DNA of 64,000 bases from Flavobacteriales bacterium UBA6772 (GTDB lineage Bacteria; Bacteroidota; Bacteroidia; Flavobacteriales; Flavobacteriaceae). Every line of letters starts with the position of its first letter. Positions within the stretch are counted from its first letter, which is position 1. Below, in pieces: positions 56,756-64,000 of this stretch. The notes below the pieces were generated by a model. The model worked only from the letters and a program-made list of their open reading frames with translations. It made no database searches and was not told the DNA's origin. Position numbers and translations under genes: made by a program. The stretch lies in the NCBI GenBank assembly GCA_905181765.1, contig CAJIYW010000002.1:1-64000 (forward strand), read 5' to 3'.

Positions 56756-59700
56756 TTATTTTCTTTTAGCGTTATTGGTTTTTAAAATGGTGAGTTCATC
56801 ATTTTTATTAAGTGTAATAAAATGTAAAGTACCATCAATTATAATCTTTTCAATTGTCTTTGCTTCTTTATTATTAAAGTAACTATTATCATTTAAAAAC
56901 TGATAACTTCCAGTTTTGTTTCCTAACAAAACATAGCCTTTAGAAGCATCATATCTTATGGTTTCTACTTCTGAGTCGTTTATGTTTCCTACCCCAAAAA
57001 TATCTAAATAACCATCGTTATTTACATCTGCAACTTCAATATTTAAAGTTGGCGAAAATTGTGCTTCATTTGGTAATTCTATAATTTCAAATTGCCCATT
57101 TCCTTTATTTTTTAAAATAACAGAAGCAAAACTATGCGCAATAAAGTGCGATGCGTTATCTAACTTTTCTAAACCATAAATTTGTGGCATCGTAGCTGAA
57201 GCAAATTCTGCAAATGTTTTTACTTTAGCATCTAAAAAAGGAGTCTGTTGTGTAGAACATTCTTTACCTCGAATTGGCAATAAATCTCCAGTTTTCGAAA
57301 CCTTGCTTAAAGCAATATCAAAGCTAGAATTAGCATCAAAATAATCGGCATAAATATGCAAGGGTTTTTCTTCTGTTGGATGAAATTTATTGTTCTTCCC
57401 CCAATTACCAATAATGTAATCTACATTTCCATCTTTGTCTAAATCGGATGCTGTAATTGTTTGAAACCATCCATTTACATTAGTAATTCCATCAATTTCT
57501 TTTAGATAGAATTTACTTTCTTTATTTTCATAAAATGTAATTGGCATCCATTCTCCAACAACAATTAAATCTTGGTCTCCATCATTATCAAAATCAGAAA
57601 ATAGAGCATCATTTATCATTCTTAAATTTGAGATGTTATCAAACTTTTCATCAATTACATTGATATATTTTCCATTTTTATTTTCTAGGAAATATGGTTT
57701 GTCAGATAATGGATATTGACCATGTTTCACTCTACTTCCCACAAAAATGTCTTGTTCACCATCTTTGTCAAAATCTGCAAAGGCAATTCCTTTTGTATTG
57801 TTTAAAGCAGTTGGAAGTTCCCCTTTTTTAAACCGACCTTTTCCATTGTTTATGTAGATTCTATCTTGCAGTAATTTATTATTTGTTTCAACTTCATAAC
57901 CTCCAGATGTAATATATAAATCTAAATCGCTGTCATTATCAATGTCTATAAATTTTGCATCAGTATCTTCAAACTCTTTTTCTAGATTGAATAATTTATT
58001 GTTTGTTTCAGTGAATCTTCCATTTTCTTTTTGAATAAATAAAGCTGCTTTTTCACCTTTAGAATTTCCAACATAAAAATCATCTAAACCATCATTATTA
58101 ACATCTCCAATTACAAGAGGAGAACTCATTTCTGATTGTTTCTGAGGTAATAATATTTGCTTTTTAAAATCATTGAAATTATTTTCTTTCTGCTGATAAT
58201 TAATTCCAATTTCTGATGCATTTATTTTTTCAAATAAACTGTTTTTTGAGTTTTCAATAAGTCCATTTTCTGATCCGTTTTTATAATCAATTTTTATGTT
58301 TGAATTGATTTTAATATTTGTTATTTTTTGAGATTTACCGTTTTTCCAATCAACTAAAACACTATCAATTTTTGTATTTTCTCCTAAACCAAAATGAAGT
58401 TTATTACTTACAGATGATTGAAAACCTCTACTTACAAATTGTTGCCTAGATTGCTGTAATCCATCAGAAAAGACAGTTATAACTGCACCAATTCCTGATA
58501 TATTTTTTGTGGGTCCAGTTAAAGAAAAAGTAACGTAACTTTTATTAGAATTATTCCTGTAAACAGAAGCTTTTTCTGCTTGATTATTAACGATTAAATC
58601 TAAATCTCCATCATTGTCTAAATCTACATAAACGGCTCCATTAGAATTTATTTTAGCATCTAAACCCCACTTTTTAGAAGTGTTTTCAAATGTTAAGTCT
58701 TGTTTGTTTTTAAAAATATAATTACTTAATTTATGAGAAGGCATCATGTCAATTGCCTGTTCTAAAGAAACTTTCTTACGGTTTCTAATGTTGTTTCTCA
58801 TTTGATTTCTAAAATCTTGATTCGATAAATCATGCTCAATTCCGTTAGTTACAAACACATCATTAAAACCATCGTTATCAAAATCTGCAATTAATGGGGC
58901 CCAACTCCAATCAGTTTTTGCAATTCCTGCTAATTGACCAATTTCTGAAAACGTTCCATTTCCATTATTTAGTTGCAGCATATTAGACATATATTGATGA
59001 TGATACCCTATATCTACCAATTGATTAAAATTAGAAATACTCATTGTTGCCATGTTTTCTTTTCCACGAATATGATCTTCTGCCATCATATCTAACACAA
59101 TTAAATCTGGCTGTAAATCATTATTAATATCAGCAAAATCAGAACCCATACTGTTGGAAGAAATATGATTAAAATGGGTTAATGCTTCGTCTTTAAAAGT
59201 GCCATTCCCTTGATTTATGTACAAAAAATCAGGTTCTAAAAAATCGTTAGCTACAAATATATCTGGTAAATTATCATTGTTAAAATCGCCAATTGAAGCA
59301 CTTAACCCCCAGGCTTTATTAAGTATTCCCGCTTCTTTAGTAATGTTTGTAAATGTAGATCCGTCATTTCTAAATAATTGATCAGAATTGTAATCTTCTT
59401 TAGTTTGTTGAATTCTCTGGTCTATATTTACATTATTTCTAAAGTCTTTACGATGATTCACTAAATACATATCTAAATCTTCATCATTATCAAAGTCGAA
59501 AAAATAAGCTTGTGTAGAAAATCCAAAATGATCTAAACCATAACCTGCTGCGTTTTCTTTAAAAGTATTGTCTTTTTGATTGATAAAAAGTTTGTTCTTT
59601 CTATTTTGATGACTCTTTAAGGAACCGGATTTACAGACGTAAATATCTAGCCAACCATCATTGTTTATATCAATCATTGTAACTCCAGTTGTCCAACCAA

Positions 59701-60046
59701 TATTATCAGAAACTTTTGCTTTTACAGTAATGTCTTTAAATTCTAAATTGCCTTGGTTTAAGTATAATCTGTTGGACTCTTGGTTAGATGTAAAGTACAC
59801 ATCTTCTAAACCATCATTATTAACATCTCCAACTGCAACACCTCCTCCATTATAAATATAGGCGTAATTTAGAAAGTTAAAGTAGAGACTTTCTTTAACC
59901 GTGTTTTTAAAATGAATATTAGTTTTGTTATTATCAACTAAATTAAAAAGGGTGGTGCTTTCCTTTTCTTTTTTTGTTGAACATTGAAAGCATAAAATTA
60001 GAACGATTACTAAAGGAAATATGTTTTTGTTATGCTTTAATTTCAT
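56756..60046 (-). CDS. VCBS/FG-GAP repeat lipoprotein with ASPIC/UnbV domain
   Basis: The 1096-residue protein has a lipoprotein signal (FPLVIVLILCFQC) with Cys in LCFQC. It carries many FG-GAP/VCBS-type calcium-binding repeats (DVNNDGLEDVYFTSN, DINNDGWLDIYVCKSG, DFDNDEDLDMYLVNH and others) in two blocks (about 60-515 and 640-1060), separated by an ASPIC/UnbV domain (about 525-600, GIGAVITVFSDGLQQSRQQFVSRGF). This large family of exported proteins is abundant in marine Bacteroidota and often sits beside polysaccharide-utilisation genes. Here it follows the GlcNAc kinase by 22 bases on the same strand. The substrate is unknown; binding of glycans or cell-surface attachment is plausible. Confidence 0.92.
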   Translation of the reverse strand: MKLKHNKNIFPLVIVLILCFQCSTKKEKESTTLFNLVDNNKTNIHFKNTVKESLYFNFLNYAYIYNGGGVAVGDVNNDGLEDVYFTSNQESNRLYLNQGNLEFKDITVKAKVSDNIGWTTGVTMIDINNDGWLDIYVCKSGSLKSHQNRKNKLFINQKDNTFKENAAGYGLDHFGFSTQAYFFDFDNDEDLDMYLVNHRKDFRNNVNIDQRIQQTKEDYNSDQLFRNDGSTFTNITKEAGILNKAWGLSASIGDFNNDNLPDIFVANDFLEPDFLYINQGNGTFKDEALTHFNHISSNSMGSDFADINNDLQPDLIVLDMMAEDHIRGKENMATMSISNFNQLVDIGYHHQYMSNMLQLNNGNGTFSEIGQLAGIAKTDWSWAPLIADFDNDGFNDVFVTNGIEHDLSNQDFRNQMRNNIRNRKKVSLEQAIDMMPSHKLSNYIFKNKQDLTFENTSKKWGLDAKINSNGAVYVDLDNDGDLDLIVNNQAEKASVYRNNSNKSYVTFSLTGPTKNISGIGAVITVFSDGLQQSRQQFVSRGFQSSVSNKLHFGLGENTKIDSVLVDWKNGKSQKITNIKINSNIKIDYKNGSENGLIENSKNSLFEKINASEIGINYQQKENNFNDFKKQILLPQKQSEMSSPLVIGDVNNDGLDDFYVGNSKGEKAALFIQKENGRFTETNNKLFNLEKEFEDTDAKFIDIDNDSDLDLYITSGGYEVETNNKLLQDRIYINNGKGRFKKGELPTALNNTKGIAFADFDKDGEQDIFVGSRVKHGQYPLSDKPYFLENKNGKYINVIDEKFDNISNLRMINDALFSDFDNDGDQDLIVVGEWMPITFYENKESKFYLKEIDGITNVNGWFQTITASDLDKDGNVDYIIGNWGKNNKFHPTEEKPLHIYADYFDANSSFDIALSKVSKTGDLLPIRGKECSTQQTPFLDAKVKTFAEFASATMPQIYGLEKLDNASHFIAHSFASVILKNKGNGQFEIIELPNEAQFSPTLNIEVADVNNDGYLDIFGVGNINDSEVETIRYDASKGYVLLGNKTGSYQFLNDNSYFNNKEAKTIEKIIIDGTLHFITLNKNDELTILKTNNAKRK

Positions 60047-60068
60047 TTTTATACTTTTATCTCCAAAA

Positions 60069-60926
60069 TTAGGTAATAGAATTTTCTGCTTTTATATAAT
60101 TTATTAAATTATCTATGGGTCTTTGTATATAACTAGCGGCGTTAAATCCATGTTTTTTCAGTTGATTAGAAATGCACTCCTTTCCGTGAAATGCAATTGA
60201 ACCAACAAAATGCAGAGGCACAGTTTCTAACTCTTTTGAGTATTGTAATATATGGTTTTTAATAAATATATCCATTACCTCATTAATCAATTTTTTCATG
60301 AAAGGATGTTCTTCATTTTCAAAAACAAATGGCGCAAAATTGGCTAAATATTTATTTGGTGTCTTAGATTGGTAGAGTTTTTTAATCACCTTTTTCTCTT
60401 TTAAGTCATATTTATTTTTAAATAAAATGCGAAGATTTTCTGGCATTTGACGATAATAATACCCTTTCAAAAGCTCCTTCCCAAGGTGGTTTCCACTTCC
60501 TTCATCCATTACGATATATCCTAAAGATGTCGATTTATTAATAATAGATACTCCATCATAAAAACAACAATTAGAACCAGTACCTAGTATACAAACTACT
60601 GCAGGTGTATTTGTTGTAGCATAAACAGCAGCCATTGTGTCTTCCTCTACAAGGGAAGTTGCTTTATTGAAGTATGAATTTAAAACAAGATGAACGTTAT
60701 TTTTGTTTTTAGACGTATTACAACCAGCTCCAAAAAAATAAATTGACTTTACCTGTTCTTTATAGTTAGCTAAATCAGCGTTTTCTGAAATAATATTTTT
60801 TAATTCCTTCTTTTTTAAAATTGCAGGATTCAATCCTTTTGTTCTTATTCTTGTAGGTACTGTTTTAGAAGAGTCTAAAAGAACCCAATCACATTTTGTT
60901 GAACCACTTTCTGCAATTAATATCAT
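60069..60926 (-). CDS. N-acetylglucosamine kinase (BadF/BadG/BcrA/BcrD ATPase family)
   Basis: The 285-residue ASKHA-fold kinase has the phosphate-1 motif LIAESGSTKCDWVLLD, the adenosine/phosphate-2 region VCILGTGSNCCFYDG, and DEGSGNHLGKELLKGYYY. In Bacteroidota this short version is a GlcNAc (or glucosamine) kinase. It would phosphorylate GlcNAc released by the hexosaminidase encoded nearby, and NagB at the edge of the window would act later. The order nagB - (degenerate gene) - GH20 - kinase supports a chitin/GlcNAc operon. Confidence 0.88.
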   Translation of the reverse strand: MILIAESGSTKCDWVLLDSSKTVPTRIRTKGLNPAILKKKELKNIISENADLANYKEQVKSIYFFGAGCNTSKNKNNVHLVLNSYFNKATSLVEEDTMAAVYATTNTPAVVCILGTGSNCCFYDGVSIINKSTSLGYIVMDEGSGNHLGKELLKGYYYRQMPENLRILFKNKYDLKEKKVIKKLYQSKTPNKYLANFAPFVFENEEHPFMKKLINEVMDIFIKNHILQYSKELETVPLHFVGSIAFHGKECISNQLKKHGFNAASYIQRPIDNLINYIKAENSIT

Positions 60927-60929
60927 TTG

Positions 60930-61148
60930 TTAGTTTTTTAATAAAAGATTATAAATAGATATTATTTTGTCAAATATCATTTGTCCATTTTCTAGAACTT
61001 TACTTTCTAAATTAATTTCGACGATAACCTTTACATTCTCAACTTCATTTTTAATATGAAAATTCCCTTCAGTAAAAAAAACATGCAATCCGTTAAATTC
61101 ATCTTGCAAATACAAATCGAACGCACCACTTACCCAACTTAAAAACAC
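60930..61148 (-). CDS. Small unrecognised protein or gene end, start uncertain
   Basis: The frame encodes 72 residues from a GTG (FLSWVSGAFDLYLQDEFNGLHVFFTEGNFHI...NLLLKN) and stays open upstream to about 61240, directly behind the GH20 stop, but without an ATG there. The upstream residues (NKKALYNSSKKYH) look like protein sequence. It ends three bases ahead of the kinase ATG, so it is probably in the same operon. I do not recognise the family. It may be a small protein with a non-ATG start or a 5'-damaged gene. Confidence 0.4.
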   Translation of the reverse strand: MFLSWVSGAFDLYLQDEFNGLHVFFTEGNFHIKNEVENVKVIVEINLESKVLENGQMIFDKIISIYNLLLKN

Positions 61149-61246
61149 GTGATACTTCTTGCTAGAATTATATAACGCTTTCTTATTTAATTGATAATAA
61201 GGGCGACAAAAGAAGTTTCTGCAGTAGCATTTATAATGTTTATGTT

Positions 61247-63295
61247 TTAGTTAATTAGGTATTTCGATTTACAGAAGTTAATTAACTTATTTAAAGATCC
61301 TAAAATGGCTAATTCTACATCTTGACAAGGTTCTTTAAGTTCTTTTAAAAGATTATCTGCTTTCTTCAAGTTTACTTTCGAAATTCTTTGATTTTGTAGA
61401 GTAGTTTGAATTAAGTTAGAAATTTGAGATACGTTTTTTGATAATGGTTCTAAAGATTTCGTTATCGGATTTTGATTGATTTTCTGTAGATCAGAATAAT
61501 TTGTTGACCAATTTTTCAAATAGTTAGTTATTTTACTCAAACTATTTCTATCTCTATTTTTTAAAAATAAATCAATTTGATTATTAAAATTGACAGCGTC
61601 TTCAGCATCAGCAGAACAGGCATCTGCAAATAATGTAAAAGGAGAAAATGTTTTGTACTCTGTGCCTCCTTTATTCCTAGAATAAATTTTTATAGGTTCA
61701 CAAATTTTAGATAAAGTTTTTAAGGCTTCTATATTCTGATGATTACTAATGTTTCTTAGAATTACATCTTTATTTCTAATGTGCGTAATGCCAAGTTCTT
61801 CTAATTGAAAATTAATAACCTTCAGCCTCTTTTGCATGTTTTTTAGATCATTTACCTCTTTTGCAGACCAAAAACGTTCTGCAATCGCTGCAGTTCGTGG
61901 CCAAATTCTAGAATCTATTGTAAGTGGTGTAACTAACTCACTCCACATTGTTGCTTCGGCTCCTAAAATTCTTTTACGCTCGTCTTTAGTTAAAATAGCG
62001 TTTCCTATAGGGTCAACTAAATAATGGTGTTCTACAGACAACATTCTATCAATATAGTACCCTGCAGAAAGAACCGTTTGATACCCTTTTTTTGCAGCTT
62101 CAATTAATGTACTTTGTTTTAAACCTTCATGTTTTCCTCTCCAAGAATGAATAACAGCTGTTGTTGGGGTAGAAGGCGTTAAAATTTCATCCCAACCCAT
62201 TAATTTTTTACCTAATTTTTTTAATATTTTTTCTAATCTGATATTAAAATAGGTTTGTAGTTCGTGATTATTTTTTAAATTATGTTTCTTTTTAAATTTT
62301 TGAATCTCTGTATTTGAATCCCAATGTTTTCCTTCATTTTCATCACCTCCAATATGAAAATATTCATCAGGAAATAATGGAGCAATTTCGTTAAATAAAG
62401 TTTCTAAGAAAAGGTAGGTAACTTCTTTAGAAGGATTTAAAGTTGGATCAAAAACTCCTGAAAAACGCTCAACTTTATAGCTGTAATCATCTTTACTTCC
62501 CAATTGTGGGTATGCAGATAATATTGCAGATGCATGACCAGGAACATCAAATTCTGGAATTACTCTAATACCTAAATTAGAAGCGTATTTAACAACATCT
62601 TTAATTTGATTTTGCGTATAATATAAGCCATCAGCGGCAATCTTTTGTAATTTTGGATACACTTTAGATTCAACTCTAAAACCTTGATCATCAGTTAAAT
62701 GCCAGTGAAAAACATTTAGTTTTACAGAAGCCATTGCATCTAAATTACGTTTTAAAACTTCTATTGGCTGAAAATGTCGCGCAACATCTATCATTAAGCC
62801 TCTCCAAACAAATCTTGGTGAATCTTTAATAGAAACTCCTTCGAAATAATAACCTGAATTATTGAAATTAACAAGCTGTAATAATGTTTCTAATCCTCTT
62901 AAAGCACCAACATCAGTTGTTGCTTTTATTAATACGTTGCTTGCATTTATATCTAAAGAGTAAGTTTCGTCACTTTCTGTTGATAAATTAGATACTGTAT
63001 CAAAACTAATTACTATGGATGTTTTTTTATCTTTTATAGGGAAACCAACATCAATAAAAACACCAGTTCTGTTTGCTAACCTTCTTAAAAATTTAATTGA
63101 AGCGTTTGTAGCCCTTTTTTTTAAATCATCTCCAGAAATTGAAATAGTTAATTTTTCATCGATTTTAAATGAAGAATTATTTTCAACAATTTCTTGTGGC
63201 CAAGGCATTAAATTATATTTTTTTTCTAAATTTTCTTGAGAAAAAAAATTTTGATGAAATATACCAATAAATAATATTAAAATGATTTTCTTCAT
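61247..63295 (-). CDS. Beta-N-acetylhexosaminidase (glycoside hydrolase family 20)
   Basis: The 682-residue enzyme has a signal peptide (IILILFIGIFHQNFFSQ), a GH20b N-terminal domain (about 25-155), and the TIM-barrel catalytic domain with RGLMIDVARHFQP, NVFHWHLTDDQGFRVESKVYPKL, and the catalytic Asp-Glu pair in FHIGGDENEGKHW. The C-terminal region from about 545 is helical. It removes terminal GlcNAc from chitobiose or glycans in the periplasm. The ATG overlaps the stop of the preceding degenerate gene (TAATG), showing translational coupling. Next genes encode a small protein and a GlcNAc kinase. Confidence 0.95.
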   Translation of the reverse strand: MKKIILILFIGIFHQNFFSQENLEKKYNLMPWPQEIVENNSSFKIDEKLTISISGDDLKKRATNASIKFLRRLANRTGVFIDVGFPIKDKKTSIVISFDTVSNLSTESDETYSLDINASNVLIKATTDVGALRGLETLLQLVNFNNSGYYFEGVSIKDSPRFVWRGLMIDVARHFQPIEVLKRNLDAMASVKLNVFHWHLTDDQGFRVESKVYPKLQKIAADGLYYTQNQIKDVVKYASNLGIRVIPEFDVPGHASAILSAYPQLGSKDDYSYKVERFSGVFDPTLNPSKEVTYLFLETLFNEIAPLFPDEYFHIGGDENEGKHWDSNTEIQKFKKKHNLKNNHELQTYFNIRLEKILKKLGKKLMGWDEILTPSTPTTAVIHSWRGKHEGLKQSTLIEAAKKGYQTVLSAGYYIDRMLSVEHHYLVDPIGNAILTKDERKRILGAEATMWSELVTPLTIDSRIWPRTAAIAERFWSAKEVNDLKNMQKRLKVINFQLEELGITHIRNKDVILRNISNHQNIEALKTLSKICEPIKIYSRNKGGTEYKTFSPFTLFADACSADAEDAVNFNNQIDLFLKNRDRNSLSKITNYLKNWSTNYSDLQKINQNPITKSLEPLSKNVSQISNLIQTTLQNQRISKVNLKKADNLLKELKEPCQDVELAILGSLNKLINFCKSKYLIN

Positions 63296-63724
63296 TAGTT
63301 CAGTTTTATGTATTTTTCTCGGATGTATCTGTTAATTCCTGCCGCTGCTACTTTTTCAATACCAGATTGAATTAAAGTATCCCTTTAACTACAATTTTGA
63401 ATGAGAATTGATGTTTTTTAATTGCTTCTACAGTTGTGAAATTGAGTGTTTCTGTATAGTTATCATCTTTTAAAATATAAGAACCAGCAACACTGTAATA
63501 ATTTTTTGTGTCTGAGTTTTCTTGATTAAAAAAAAACTTTTATTAATGATTTTTATAAAAGAGGTATTTGATAAATCTTTTAATTTTAAAGAATAATTTT
63601 CAATAATTTCAGTATAAACCATTTTCCACGTTCATTCAGTTTTATTATTCGTAATTAAAGAAGTTCTTTTACTGCAATTAATAAAACTATAAATAATACT
63701 TTAAAAAAAGACTATTCTTTTCAT
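63295..63724 (-). pseudogene. Degenerate secreted lipocalin-like protein gene, several frameshifts
   Basis: A start at ATG 63724 gives KRIVFF and then a signal-peptide-like continuation in another frame (KVLFIVLLIAVK). Further frames carry TWKMVYTEIIENYSLKLKDLSNTSF, then NQENSDTKNYYSVAGSYILKDDNYTETLNFTTVEA, then DTLIQSGIEKVAAAGINRYIREKYIKLN and a stop overlapping the GH20 ATG. The GTWKMV ... GSYILKDDNYTETLNF ... GDTLIQSG pattern fits small lipocalin-like (DUF4488-like) secreted proteins of glycan-use clusters. At least four frame changes in 430 bases are needed, two of them at homopolymers (A9 at 63529-63537 and CCC at 63384-63386). Real decay or a poor sequence patch. Confidence 0.5.
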
Positions 63725-63726
63725 TG

Positions 63727-64000
63727 TTAAAAATGATACCTTTTAAATGCTTCAATTGCAGCGTAATCAGTTAAGCCTAAATCGTTATATTTTTTGGCAG
63801 TTAATCTATTTCTGTCTTCAACTCTAACCCAAAATTCTCTAGAATCATCTCCTTGAAACATCACTCCATCTTTTTGAGATTGATGATAGAAAATAGCATG
63901 TCTTTTTCTTAAAACTTGATCTGGACTCATAGGAACAGCCATTTCAATTTCATGAGAATCCCACTCATGCCAAGCACCTCTATACAACCAAACCCAACAA
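63727..64000 (-). CDS. nagB: Glucosamine-6-phosphate deaminase, long form (C-terminal end; 5' end outside window)
   Basis: The frame is open to the window edge and encodes CWVWLYRGAWHEWDSHEIEM, then AVPMSPDQVLRKRHAIFYHQ, then SQKDGVMFQGDDSREFWVRV, ending AIEAFKRYHF. This is the extreme C-terminus of the long Bacteroidota NagB proteins, which carry a second domain after the deaminase. NagB converts glucosamine-6-phosphate to fructose-6-phosphate and ammonia. The gene is upstream of the degenerate lipocalin-like gene, GH20 and GlcNAc kinase on the same strand, completing a GlcNAc catabolic cluster. Confidence 0.85.
   Translation of the reverse strand, partial: CWVWLYRGAWHEWDSHEIEMAVPMSPDQVLRKRHAIFYHQSQKDGVMFQGDDSREFWVRVEDRNRLTAKKYNDLGLTDYAAIEAFKRYHF

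Noticed and set aside
1..64000. tRNA, rRNA, CRISPR, IS element, prophage or defence island
   Set aside because: No cloverleaf, rRNA-like segment, spaced repeat array, transposase, integrase or known defence protein was seen on either strand.

Overview
The window comes from an AT-rich member of the Bacteroidota, almost certainly a marine Flavobacteriaceae (Polaribacter/Tenacibaculum-like; the genus is inferred). The support is: SusC/TonB-type receptors with carboxypeptidase-regulatory N-termini, an ECF sigma/FecR pair, a complete Bat (aerotolerance) operon, an IPExxxVDY protein, a viroplasmin-type RNase H, ASPIC/UnbV-VCBS proteins, a single-subunit SdhC, and -7 promoter boxes of the form TAnnTTTG.

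Layout. 0-4 kb: end of a membrane protein, HupE-like protein, dCMP deaminase, S41 protease and LpxH-type phosphatase (the last two each broken by one frameshift), and a GNAT remnant. 4-12 kb (minus): ECF sigma factor, FecR anti-sigma factor and two tandem TonB-dependent receptors, both frameshifted. 12-20.6 kb (plus): MoxR-DUF58-BatX-BatA-BatB-BatC-BatD-BatE operon; BatD is split by a frameshift just after its membrane anchor. 20.6-23.2 kb: SulP transporter plus beta-carbonic anhydrase. 23-31 kb: CvpA, SDR, TlpA-like thioredoxin, YraN, LD-carboxypeptidase, MetG and a coupled HDAC-like deacetylase. 31-34 kb: periplasmic molybdenum hydroxylase (large and 2Fe-2S subunits), then gene debris including an aldo/keto reductase remnant. 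34-38 kb: SDR, two lipoproteins, a short SSB, a zinc-ribbon protein and a CBS protein. 38-46 kb: M28 peptidase, then acpP-fabF-rnc-IPExxxVDY-pyk (minus), diverging from purN-RNase H (plus). 46-47 kb: two tandem XRE regulators, the first frameshifted. 47-51 kb: sdhCAB. 51-57 kb: sortilin/BNR protein, DEAD-box helicase and aminopeptidase P. 57-64 kb (minus): N-acetylglucosamine/chitobiose module (NagB end, a degenerate lipocalin-like gene, GH20 hexosaminidase, GlcNAc kinase) followed by a large VCBS/ASPIC lipoprotein.

The most striking property is not a novel system but the number of reading-frame breaks. At least seven genes are interrupted, nearly always by one missing base and often in a homopolymer, and the breaks are dense in two short patches (about 4.9-5.15 kb and 63.3-63.72 kb). 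This could be sequencing or assembly error or genuine gene decay; the sequence alone cannot decide. I found no tRNA, rRNA, CRISPR array, insertion sequence or prophage.
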